Of a stretch of DNA of 64,000 bases, positions 19,351-27,800 are shown piece after piece; the stretch's first letter is position 1; each line of letters starts with the position of its first letter. The DNA comes from Rubrivivax sp. (GTDB lineage: Bacteria > Pseudomonadota > Gammaproteobacteria > Burkholderiales > Burkholderiaceae_C): contig JAURZM010000033.1 of NCBI GenBank assembly GCA_030653385.1, forward strand, positions 62,001 through 126,000, read 5' to 3'. The position numbers and the translations under genes are program-made. The notes beneath the pieces were generated by a model that was not told the origin of the DNA, searched no databases, and saw only the letters and a list, made by a program, of their open reading frames with translations.

Positions 19351-20028
19351 ATGACCCAAGCTCGTACCTTCTCGCGCACCATGTGCGCCCTGGTTGCCGC
19401 CGCCGGTCTGATGGGTTCGGCGCAGGGCTCGCCGCTGATCGCGTTCGAGGACTTCGAGTCGATGCCGGCGAAGGATGTCGCGCTGCCATCCTTGAGCACC
19501 TTGGTCGGCACCTTCTTGCCCGTGGGCGGCGGCAACGTGTTTGTCGCCTCACCTGGCTACACCAACTTCGGCCCGGGCCTGAACCCGACGACCAGTTCCA
19601 TCCTCACCGCCAGCGGGCCCGAGAACTTCGAGTGGACGCTGTCTTTCACAGCCGCCACGGTATGGCTGGACATCTACCTCAACGACTTGGGCCCGGCCAT
19701 GATGAGCTTCTACGACGCCAGCGATACGCTGCTGACGTCGTTCAGCTATGCCAGCGACAGCGACAGCAGCAACAACCTGGTTTCCTTGTTCTACGACGCC
19801 GGGGCCAACGTCATCACACGCGCCACCTTCGTATCCACGCTGGGAGGCGTGCTGAACACAGGCCTCGACAACATCACCATCGCCCAGAGCGTGCCGGGTG
19901 GCGTACCGGCGCCCTCGGCGCTGGCCCTCACGCTGCTGGGGCTGGGTCTGCTGTTTGCGGGCCAGGTGGCCGGGAAGGCGTCGCGGCAGCGCGCCGATGC
20001 GCAGCTCGGTTTGCCCGACCCGACATAG
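19351..20028 (+). CDS. PEP-CTERM-type exported protein, variant anchor
   Basis: 225 residues with a signal peptide (TMCALVAAAGLMGSAQGS). The body is a secreted beta-rich domain rich in Ser, Thr and Asn with no Cys after the signal. The C terminus carries a sorting-signal-like tail: VPAPSALALTLLGLGLLF, then GQVAGKASRQRAD. The usual VPEP is VPAP here, and ten residues (AQLGLPDPT-like end) follow the basic patch, both unusual. PEP-CTERM proteins are processed by exosortase in exopolysaccharide-producing Gram-negatives. It follows msrQ by 108 bases and is probably separately expressed. Specific function unknown. Confidence 0.7.
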   Translation: MTQARTFSRTMCALVAAAGLMGSAQGSPLIAFEDFESMPAKDVALPSLSTLVGTFLPVGGGNVFVASPGYTNFGPGLNPTTSSILTASGPENFEWTLSFTAATVWLDIYLNDLGPAMMSFYDASDTLLTSFSYASDSDSSNNLVSLFYDAGANVITRATFVSTLGGVLNTGLDNITIAQSVPGGVPAPSALALTLLGLGLLFAGQVAGKASRQRADAQLGLPDPT

Positions 20029-20405
20029 GCTTGGACCTGGCCGCCACTTCTGGTGAGCGCAGCGTCGATGCGCGCGTGTTGGCCCTGCTGCTGGGATGGC
20101 GAGCCCGGTGGAAGGTCGCAAGCAGGCGCTGAGCGGGGTCGAAGTTCTCCAGACTGCGTGGTCGCCCCTGTGCCGGGGCCGTCACCATGCCGGCCAGGTC
20201 GTGACGTTGACTTGGGGTACGGCACGAACCCTGCGCAGCCGCAGACCATCAGGCTGTGCAAACCGCAGGGCGGGGCATCGGGTAACTGATGAGCCGGGTG
20301 CCAGCGAGCGCTGGCTAACATTCGCAGACGCCGGCCTGCGGCCTGCCCTCGAAGGCATGCGCTGGCATCACCACCCATCAGCCTACCCAGCACGCGAGTA
20401 AAGCC
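20029..20405 (+). other. 377-base stretch without a convincing gene
   Basis: Open frames here (for example 20053-20289 and 20096-20401) are Arg/Ala-rich with no recognisable domain and overlap each other in different frames. A 7-bp inverted repeat (20300-20306 with 20309-20315) and a TTGACT (20204-20209 region) without a matching -10 are the only structures noted. It probably holds the promoter of the TRAP operon at 20406. Confidence 0.5.
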
Positions 20406-21425
20406 ATGCGCCGTAACCTTCCCTTTGCCTCTGCCCTGACGGCCTTGCTGGCCGCCGCTTTCCCGGCCCAGGCCCAGCAGGTGACGCTGACCGCGTCTTC
20501 CTGGCTGGCACCCACTCACCTGCTGTCGCGCGCACAAGCCGACTGGTGCACCGAGGTCAGCAAGGTCACGCAGGACCGCGTCAAGTGCAACATCCTGCCC
20601 AAGCCGGTGACACCGCCGCCTGGCACCTTCGACGCCGTGCGCGACGGCCTGGCCGACCTGTCGTACAGCGTGCAGGGTTACACCCCGGGCCGCTTCGTCA
20701 TCACCAAGATGGCCGAGATGCCCTTCCTGGGTGAGTCGGCCGTGGCCACCAGTGTGGCCTACCAGCGCATCCACGAAAAACACCTGGCCAAGCTGGACGA
20801 ACACAAGGGCCTGAAGGTGATTGCCGTGTTCACGCACGGCCCAGGTGTCATCTTCAACAACAAAAGGGCCATCAACACGCTGGCCGACCTGGACGGCATC
20901 AAGTTCCGCGTCGGCGGTGGTGTCGTCAACGACGTGGGCAAGGCGCTGGGGGTGAACATGACGCTCAAGCCCGCCCCGCAGTCGTATGAACTGCTGTCCT
21001 CGGGTGTGGTGGACGGTGTCTGGTTCCCCGACGAATCCATCGTTTCCTTCAAGCTCGACAAGCTCATCAAGTTCCGCACCGCGGTGCCGGGCGGGCTGTA
21101 CAACACCAGCTTCGCTTTTGTGATGAACCCCGCCACCTGGGCCAAGATAGGAAAGGCCGACCAGGCCGCCATCGACAAGTTGTCGGGTGAGTACGCGGCA
21201 CGCCACTTCGGCAAGTACTGGGACGAAGAAGACGACAAGAGCCTGGCCGTGCAGAAGACGCTGGGGGTGCAGATCACCCAGGCTGACGCCAAGTTCGTGG
21301 CCGAGTTCAAGGCCAAGACCGCCGCCATCGAAACCGCCTGGGTGCAAGAGGCCGAAAGCAAGGGCCTGAAGGGCGCCGCTGCCATCCTGCAGGAGTTCCG
21401 CGCCGAAATCGCCAAGGTCAAGTAA
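20406..21425 (+). CDS. TRAP transporter solute-binding protein, DctP family
   Basis: 339 residues with a signal peptide (MRRNLPFASAL, cleavage after AQAQ), so periplasmic. Family features: VTLTASSWLAPTHLLSR at the start, FDAVRDGLADLSYSVQGYTPGRF, GIKFRVGGGVVNDVGKALG (the conserved Arg that salt-bridges a carboxylate ligand) and the ELLSSGVVDGVWFP segment. The ligand is probably a carboxylic acid but cannot be named. First gene of a dctP-dctQ-dctM operon; a hairpin lies 10 bases after its stop. Confidence 0.92.
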   Translation: MRRNLPFASALTALLAAAFPAQAQQVTLTASSWLAPTHLLSRAQADWCTEVSKVTQDRVKCNILPKPVTPPPGTFDAVRDGLADLSYSVQGYTPGRFVITKMAEMPFLGESAVATSVAYQRIHEKHLAKLDEHKGLKVIAVFTHGPGVIFNNKRAINTLADLDGIKFRVGGGVVNDVGKALGVNMTLKPAPQSYELLSSGVVDGVWFPDESIVSFKLDKLIKFRTAVPGGLYNTSFAFVMNPATWAKIGKADQAAIDKLSGEYAARHFGKYWDEEDDKSLAVQKTLGVQITQADAKFVAEFKAKTAAIETAWVQEAESKGLKGAAAILQEFRAEIAKVK

Positions 21426-21434
21426 GGTGGACAC

Positions 21435-21458
21435 GCCGCCGGCCCGCAGGTCGGCGGC
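21435..21458 (+). other. Hairpin between dctP and dctQ
   Basis: Seven-bp GC stem GCCGCCG (21435-21441) with CGGCGGC (21452-21458) and a 10-base loop, 10 bases after the dctP stop. There is no U-run, and dctQM continue downstream, so it is more likely an mRNA-stabilising or processing element than a terminator. Confidence 0.6.
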
Positions 21459-21514
21459 AACCACCGGCCCGACGCACCCCACCCGGGCGGCCTGACGTGC
21501 CGCCCTTCGTGCTG

Positions 21515-22024
21515 ATGAAACGCATCCCCTCGCTGTTTGCAGGGGTCGCCGCCATCGCGCTGTTCGCGATGATGCTGCTGACCTTTGCCGACGTGTTCAG
21601 CCGCAAATTCCTGGGCAACTCGATCACCGGCGCAGTCGAGCTCACCGAGCTGGCGATGCTGCTGATGATCTTCTGCGCGCTGCCGCTGGCCTCGCTGGCC
21701 GGCGAGCACATCGTGTTCGATCTCTTGGACCGCGTGCTGCCTGATGCACTGGTACGTTGGCAGCAAGTGGCAGCCCACACGGTGACGGCACTGGTGTTTG
21801 GTGGTGCGGCCTGGATCGTCTGGCTGCGCGCACTGCGCACCACCGACATGGGCGACACCACGGCCACGCTCGAGATCCGCATCGCGCCCTTCCAGCAGGC
21901 GGTGGCCGTGCTGTTGGCAGTCACCGCCATCACCCACCTGGCGCTGGCCTGGCGCGATGCCCGCCGCCCGGTGCTTCCTGGCGGTGCGGCAGCCGTTGGC
22001 ACCCAACCGCACACCGAGTCATGA
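21515..22024 (+). CDS. TRAP transporter small permease, DctQ family
   Basis: 169 residues from ATG 21515 (MKRIPSLFAGVAAIAL); an in-frame GTG at 21497 would add six residues. Neither has a clear Shine-Dalgarno. Four membrane helices are visible, with FADVFSRKFLGNSITGAVELTELAM as the family signature (split here by helix ends). It pairs with DctM in the inner membrane and helps dock the binding protein. Its stop overlaps the dctM start (ATGA, 22021-22024). Confidence 0.88.
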   Translation: MKRIPSLFAGVAAIALFAMMLLTFADVFSRKFLGNSITGAVELTELAMLLMIFCALPLASLAGEHIVFDLLDRVLPDALVRWQQVAAHTVTALVFGGAAWIVWLRALRTTDMGDTTATLEIRIAPFQQAVAVLLAVTAITHLALAWRDARRPVLPGGAAAVGTQPHTES

Positions 22025-23313
22025 CCGAAGGGCTGCTCGGCTTTGCCGCGATGTTCGTGCTGATGGCGCTGCGGGTGCCCATCGCCGTGGCCATGGGCCT
22101 GGTGGGCCTGGCTGGCCTGGGGCTGATGCGGTCGTGGCCGGCCGCGATGTCGGCCGCCGGCGGCGAGTTTGTCGACATCGGCAGCTACACGCTGTCGGTG
22201 GTGCCTCTCTTTGTGCTGATGGGCAATTTCGTCACCCGCGCCGGCATGTCGCGGGACCTGTACCAGGCGGCCTACGCGCTCATCGGCCACAAGCGTGGCG
22301 GGCTGGCGATGTCCACCATCGCGGCCTGCGCGGGTTTTGGCGCCATCTGCGGGTCGTCCATCGCCACCACGGCCACGATGGCACGTGTGGCGATGCCCGA
22401 GATGGCGCGCTACAACTACGCGCCTTCGTTTGCAGCCGGCTCGGTGTGCGCCGGTGCCACGCTGGGCATCCTGATCCCGCCGTCGGTGATCCTGGTCATC
22501 TACGGCATCATGACCGAGCAGAGCATCGGTGCCCTCTTTGCCGCCGGTGTGCTGCCCGGCCTGCTGGCCACCGGCTTCTACCTGGCCGCTTCGTGGTGGA
22601 CCACCCGCCGCCACCCCGAGTGGGGCCCGCCAGGCGAGAAGGCCAGCTGGCCCGAGCGGCGCGCGGCGCTGGCGCGCATCTGGGGTGTGCTGCTGCTGTT
22701 TGCGCTGGTCATGGGCGGCATGTACGGCGGATTTTTCACGCCCACCGAAGCGGCCGGCGTCGGCGCCATGGGCGGCTTCCTGTTTGCCTGGGCGCGCCGC
22801 GCGCTGACGCTGAAGGTGCTGAACGAGGTGCTGGTGTCGTCGGCCCGCACATCGGCCATGCTGTTCACCATCGTCATCGGTGCGTCGCTGTTTGCCAGCT
22901 TCCTGAACTTCACCGACATGCCGGGCGCGCTGCGCGACTTCGTCACCAGCTTCGATGCCCATCCTGTCGTCGTCATCGTGGCCATCTGCCTGGTCTATGT
23001 GGTGTTGGGCACGGCGATGGAAAGCCTGTCGATGATGCTGCTGACGGTGCCGATCTTCTTTCCGCTGGTCACCGCGCTGGGCTTCGACCCCATCTGGTTC
23101 GGCATCATCGTGGTCTGCGTGATCGAGATCAGCCTCATCACACCACCGGTGGGCATGAACATCTTCGTGCTCAGCAGCGTGGTGCCGGGCATCCCCACGG
23201 TGGCCATCTGGCGGGGCGTGATGCCCTTCATCGGTGCCGACATCCTGCGCATGGCGGTGCTGATCGCCTTCCCGGCCATCAGCCTGTGGCTGCCAAAGAC
23301 GCTGGGGCTGTGA
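22021..23313 (+). CDS. TRAP transporter large permease, DctM family
   Basis: 430 residues, normal for DctM, with about 12 membrane segments. Signature stretches: VVPLFVLMGNFVTRAGMSRDLY, GFGAICGSSIATTATMARVA, GATLGILIPPSVILVIYG and FFTPTEAAGVGA. It forms the Na+-coupled transport channel. The start is the ATG overlapping the dctQ stop. It completes a three-gene importer with no adjacent catabolic genes that would reveal the substrate. Confidence 0.93.
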   Translation: MTEGLLGFAAMFVLMALRVPIAVAMGLVGLAGLGLMRSWPAAMSAAGGEFVDIGSYTLSVVPLFVLMGNFVTRAGMSRDLYQAAYALIGHKRGGLAMSTIAACAGFGAICGSSIATTATMARVAMPEMARYNYAPSFAAGSVCAGATLGILIPPSVILVIYGIMTEQSIGALFAAGVLPGLLATGFYLAASWWTTRRHPEWGPPGEKASWPERRAALARIWGVLLLFALVMGGMYGGFFTPTEAAGVGAMGGFLFAWARRALTLKVLNEVLVSSARTSAMLFTIVIGASLFASFLNFTDMPGALRDFVTSFDAHPVVVIVAICLVYVVLGTAMESLSMMLLTVPIFFPLVTALGFDPIWFGIIVVCVIEISLITPPVGMNIFVLSSVVPGIPTVAIWRGVMPFIGADILRMAVLIAFPAISLWLPKTLGL

Positions 23314-23417
23314 CTTCGGTGGCACGCTGATGCGGCACCGCCCCCGCAACTGCGGGAAGCCACATCGGGGCACCTGGGCCTAGGATGAACTCACACCCAG
23401 GCCACGGAAGCCCTGCC

Positions 23418-23957
23418 ATGAACCGCTCCCCGCTGCACGCTGACCCTGCCACCCGCGACGCCCTGTGTGAGGCCATCGCCGCGCTGGAAGTGGCGCAAGC
23501 CAGTGGTCTGGCCTGGGCCGTGGCCGAAGCCCAGCTCGGGCTGGCCCGTGTCTACACCCGCATGGGTGCACTGGGTTTTGCGCTGGCGCTGCTGGAACAG
23601 GGCCTGGCCAGCGCACAGGGGCTGGACCAGCGGGTCGAACTGCTGTGCGAACGCATCAGCACCCTGGCCAGCCATGCCGATCAACTGGAAGCCCAGTTCG
23701 CGGGCAGCGGCCGCGCCGCGCGCGAAAACGCCCGCGACCACATCTTCGAAGCCACCGGCCTGGCCACCCGTGTGGCCGACCCGCGCTGGGAAGTGAAGGT
23801 GCTGCTGCACCTGTCCGACGTGCTGGACCGTTTTGGTGACCGCGACGACGCCGTGCACCTGCAGACACGGGCGCTGCGCCTGATGCAGCTGCCGGGTGGT
23901 GAGTCGGCCGTCGACCCTTTGCAGCTGGCCAGCCTGGGCCGCCTGGCGGACGGCTGA
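23418..23957 (+). CDS. Hypothetical helical (TPR-like) protein
   Basis: 179 residues from ATG 23418, chosen because GGAAG lies 7 bases upstream; an in-frame ATG at 23385 would add 11 residues. No signal peptide or membrane segment. The sequence is Ala/Leu-rich and almost entirely helical, with repeats such as AEAQLGLARVYTRMGALGFA and VLDRFGDRDDAVHLQTRAL that look like degenerate TPR helices of the kind found in scaffold proteins. Not assigned to a named family. It stands between the TRAP operon and a PEP-CTERM gene, apparently monocistronic. Confidence 0.6.
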   Translation: MNRSPLHADPATRDALCEAIAALEVAQASGLAWAVAEAQLGLARVYTRMGALGFALALLEQGLASAQGLDQRVELLCERISTLASHADQLEAQFAGSGRAARENARDHIFEATGLATRVADPRWEVKVLLHLSDVLDRFGDRDDAVHLQTRALRLMQLPGGESAVDPLQLASLGRLADG

Positions 23958-23965
23958 TGCGGCCG

Positions 23966-24001
23966 GCAACGCCCCCTCCATTCCGGGGGGCGGGCCGTTG
24001 C
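23966..24001 (+). terminator. GC hairpin after the TPR-like gene
   Basis: Nested inverted repeats: GCAAC (23966-23970) with GTTGC (23997-24001) and, inside, GCCCCC (23971-23976) with GGGGGC (23986-23991), 8 bases after the stop. There is a 5-base bulge and no U-run, so termination is uncertain. Confidence 0.45.
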
Positions 24002-24105
24002 GCTTGGTAGTAACCCGGCCTTCCGGCCTGTCTCTTGCAAGTCATCCTTCATCCCATGCGCCGTGACCCCGTGTTCGCGGCCCCCACAAGAAGCGGAGTT
24101 TCCTG

Positions 24106-24771
24106 ATGTTGCAACGTCTCGCGATCACGAGCGCCCTGGTGCTGGCCGCCAGCCAGGCCAGCGCCGTGACCATCAATTTCGACGACCTGGCCACCGGCAG
24201 CACGCTGTCGAACCAGTACGCCGGCCTGGGCGTGACCTTCTCGCCGAACGCGTTTTCCGGCCCCGGCAGCTCGGGTTCGGGCCAGCCCTGGGCCTCGAAC
24301 ACCGACATGACCCTGGCCTCCGTCACTGGCGGCGCCGCCGACGTGGGTGCGCTGGGTTCGCCTTCGCTGGTCAGCGGCAATGTGCTGCACCGCTACAACA
24401 ACTGGCTGGGTGAAGACGGGGACCCGAGTTTCCTGATCAATTTCTCCACCCCGGTCACCTCCGTCAGCCTGGACTTCGCCGGTGTCAGCGGCAACCTGTA
24501 CGCACCCGACAGCCGCCTCTTCATCTACAACGGCAGCACCTTGCTGGCCGAAGTGGGCGCCACGCTGCCCAGTTCCAGCGTCGCACAGCTGACGCTGAGC
24601 TATGCCGCCGCCAGCATCACGAGCGTGGCCGTGGCCATGGGCTCCTACGACGACTGGGTGGCCGTCGACAACCTGGTGTTTGCGCCCGTGCCCGAACCCG
24701 GCACCTACGGCCTGATGGCCCTGGGCCTGCTGGCCGTGGTGGGCGCTGCGCAGCGCCGCGGCAAGCGCTGA
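24106..24771 (+). CDS. PEP-CTERM sorting domain-containing protein
   Basis: 221 residues: signal peptide (MLQRLAITSALVLAASQASA) then a beta-rich extracellular domain beginning VTINFDDLATGSTLSNQY, a start common in PEP-CTERM proteins of the FDD/NQY type. The C terminus has the canonical signal VPEPGTYGLMALGLLAV followed by an Arg/Lys patch (QRRGKR). It should be recognised by exosortase and delivered to the surface or extracellular matrix. The exosortase gene is not in this window. A hairpin lies 25 bases after the stop, shared with the convergent uvrA. Confidence 0.88.
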   Translation: MLQRLAITSALVLAASQASAVTINFDDLATGSTLSNQYAGLGVTFSPNAFSGPGSSGSGQPWASNTDMTLASVTGGAADVGALGSPSLVSGNVLHRYNNWLGEDGDPSFLINFSTPVTSVSLDFAGVSGNLYAPDSRLFIYNGSTLLAEVGATLPSSSVAQLTLSYAAASITSVAVAMGSYDDWVAVDNLVFAPVPEPGTYGLMALGLLAVVGAAQRRGKR

Positions 24772-24795
24772 GACAGCGTCTCCGGCAGACACACA

Positions 24796-24817
24796 AACGC
24801 CGCCCTCGGGCGGCGTT
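24796..24817. terminator. Possible bidirectional terminator hairpin
   Basis: Inverted repeat AACGCCGCCC (24796-24805) with GGGCGGCGTT (24808-24817) between the convergent PEP-CTERM gene and uvrA. The stem is strong but neither side has a clean U-run, so its effect on termination is inferred from position. Confidence 0.6.
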
Positions 24818-24843
24818 GGTCATTGCGCAGCAGCGCTGCCGCG

Positions 24844-27800
24844 CTACACGCGCGCCAGTACAGGCCGCAAGGCCTGCCCCGTGTGCGAACCCGCCGCCAC
24901 CACCGCTTCGGGCGGACCGGCCACCACCACGCGCCCACCCGCACCGCCGCCTTCGGGCCCGAGGTCGATGACCCAGTCGGCTTCCGCAATCACGTCCAGG
25001 TCGTGTTCGATCACCACCACGCTGTGGCCGCCGTCCACCAGACGGTGCAGCACCTGGATCAACCGCTCGACATCGGCCATGTGCAGGCCCACGGTCGGTT
25101 CGTCCAGCACGTACAGCGTGCGCGGCGGGCGCTGGCCTCGGCGCGTGACGTCGTCGCGCACCTTGCTGAGTTCGGTCACCAATTTGATGCGCTGCGCCTC
25201 GCCGCCGCTGAGCGTGGGTGACGGCTGGCCCAGCGTCAGGTAACCCAGGCCCACGTCCTTCAGCAACTGCAGCGGGTGGCCGATGTTGGGCATGCTGGCG
25301 AAGAAGTCGACGGCTTCGTCCACCTCCATGCGCAACACGTCGCCGATGCTCTTGCCGCGCCAGGTGACGGCCAGCGTCTCGGCGTTGAAGCGTGCGCCGT
25401 GGCACACATCACACGGCACCTTCACATCGGGCAGGAAGCTCATCTCGATGGTCTTCATGCCCTGGCCTTCGCAGCCCGGGCAGCGGCCGTCGCCGGTGTT
25501 GAAGCTGAAGCGGTTGGCGGCATAACCGCGCGCCTTGGCTTCCAGCGTTTCGGTGAAGAGCTTGCGGATGCTGTCCCAGAAACCGATGTAGGTGGCGGGG
25601 CAGCTGCGGGGTGTCTTGCCGATGGGTGTCTGGTCCACTTCCAGCACACGGTCGATGGTTTCGAAGCCTTGCAGGCCGGTGCAGCCCACCAGCGACGGCC
25701 GGCGGCCCGCTGCCAGCGCGTCGCGCCCGGCCTTGGTGACCTTGTGCTGCACCAGCGCGGCCACGTTGGCCAGCAGCACGTCACGCGCCAGCGTGCTCTT
25801 GCCCGAGCCCGAGACACCCGTCACCACCACCAGGTGGCCCAGCGGCACACGCAGGTCCACGTGACGCAGGTTGTGCAGATGGGCGCCCTGCAGCGTCAGC
25901 GCCAGGCCTTCGGGGTCCACCGTGCGCCGCGCCTGCAGCGGGTGTTTCAGCGGATGGGCCAGCAGCCGGCCCGTGACCGACGCGCCGGCCTTCGACAGGT
26001 CGGCCACCGTGCCTTGTGCCACCAGCGTGCCACCGCGTTTGCCGGCGCCGGGGCCGATGTCGATCAGGTGTTCGGCGCGGCGGATCGTGTCTTCGTCGTG
26101 TTCCACCACCACCAGCGTGTTGCCCAGCGCGCTGAGCTTGGCCAGCGCACCCAGCAGGATGCCGTTGTCGCGTGGGTGCAGGCCGATGGTGGGCTCGTCC
26201 AGCACGTAACACACCCCCTGCAGATTGCTGCCCAACTGCGCCGCCAGGCGGATGCGCTGCGCTTCGCCGCCGCTGAGCGTGGGCGCGGCGCGGTCCAGCG
26301 TCAGGTAGCCCAGGCCCACGTCGGACAGGAATTCCAGCCGGCTGGCGATTTCGCTGACCACGTCGCGTGCGATGTCAGCGTCACGCCCGTGCAGGTGCAG
26401 CCCGGCGATCCAGGCGCGCGCTTCGTGCACCGACATGCGCGCCACCTGTTCGATGGCATGGTCTTCGAAGGTGACCTTGCGCGACGTGGCGTTCAGCCGC
26501 GCACCGCCGCAGTCGCTGCAGGGCTCGTCCACCAGGCCTTCGACCTCGGCCTCTTCCGACGGAAACGTCATCTCGCGGCCCTGCTTGTCATCGTCGCGGA
26601 TGCTGTCGTCGTAGGCCTTGCGCTGTTCACGCGTCAGCCTCAGGCCCGTGCCCACACAAGCCGTGCACCAGCCGTGTTTGCTGTTGTAGCTGAACATGCG
26701 CGGGTCCAGCTCGGGGTAGCTGGTGCCGCACTCGGGGCAGGCGCGTTTGGTGCTGAAGACCTTCACCTGGCCGACACCGGCACCGGTGCCACCGAAGTCC
26801 ATCGCCACGGCCAGCTGGTCCAGCGGGTGCAGCAGGTGCAGCACACCACGGCCCAGTTCCAGCGTCTTGCTCAGCAGCGCACGCAGTTCGGCTTCGTTGG
26901 CCGGGTTGATGACGATGTCGCCCACCGGCAGTTCCAGCGTGTGTTCCTTGAAGCGGTCGATGCGCGGGAAGGGCAAGGTGGGCAGGAATTCGCCGTCGAC
27001 ACGCAGGTGGGTGTGGCCACGGGCCTTGGCCCACTTGGCCAGGTCGGTGTAGACACCCTTGCGGTTGACCACCAGCGGCGCCAGCAAACCCACGTGCTGA
27101 CCGGCATGGTCACGCAGCAACTGCGCGGCGATGCTCTCGGCGCTCTGGGCTTTCACCGGCGCACCGTCGTGTTTGCAGTGCTGCAGGCCCAGCTTGACCC
27201 ACAGCAGGCGCAGGAAGTGCCAGACCTCGGTGGTGGTGGCCACCGTGCTCTTGCGGCCGCCGCGCGACAGGCGCTGTTCGATGGCCACGGTGGGCGGAAT
27301 GCCGTAGACCGCATCCACCTCGGGCCGCCCGGCCGGCTGCACGATGCTGCGCGCGTAAGCGTTCAGCGATTCCAGGTAACGCCGCTGCCCTTCGTTGAAC
27401 AGGATGTCGAATGCCAGCGTGCTCTTGCCCGAGCCGCTGACGCCGGTGACGACGCTGAACTTGCCACGTGGGATGTCGACGCTCAGGCTCTTGAGGTTGT
27501 GTTCCTTGGCGTTGACGATGCGGATGTTGTTGTCGGCCTCGCGTGCAGCTTGCCTTCGGGCGCGCATCACACTCTGCAAGGGCCGACCTTCTTCGGCCAG
27601 CACGGCGCCCAGGCCCAGCGCCGATTCGTATTCACGCAGCGCCAAGCCGGTGTGCGAGGTGCCGTGTGCCTTCACGTCGTCCGGCGTGCCGATGCACACC
27701 ACGTGGCCACCGCCCTCGCCACCTTCGGGCCCCAGGTCGATGATCCAGTCGCTGGCGCGGATGACATCCAGGTTGTGTTCGATGACCAGCAGCGAATGCC

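Noticed and set aside
20053..20401. Overlapping short frames between the PEP-CTERM and dctP genes
   Set aside because: Arg/Ala-rich, mutually overlapping in different frames, no ribosome site and no domain; treated as non-coding.
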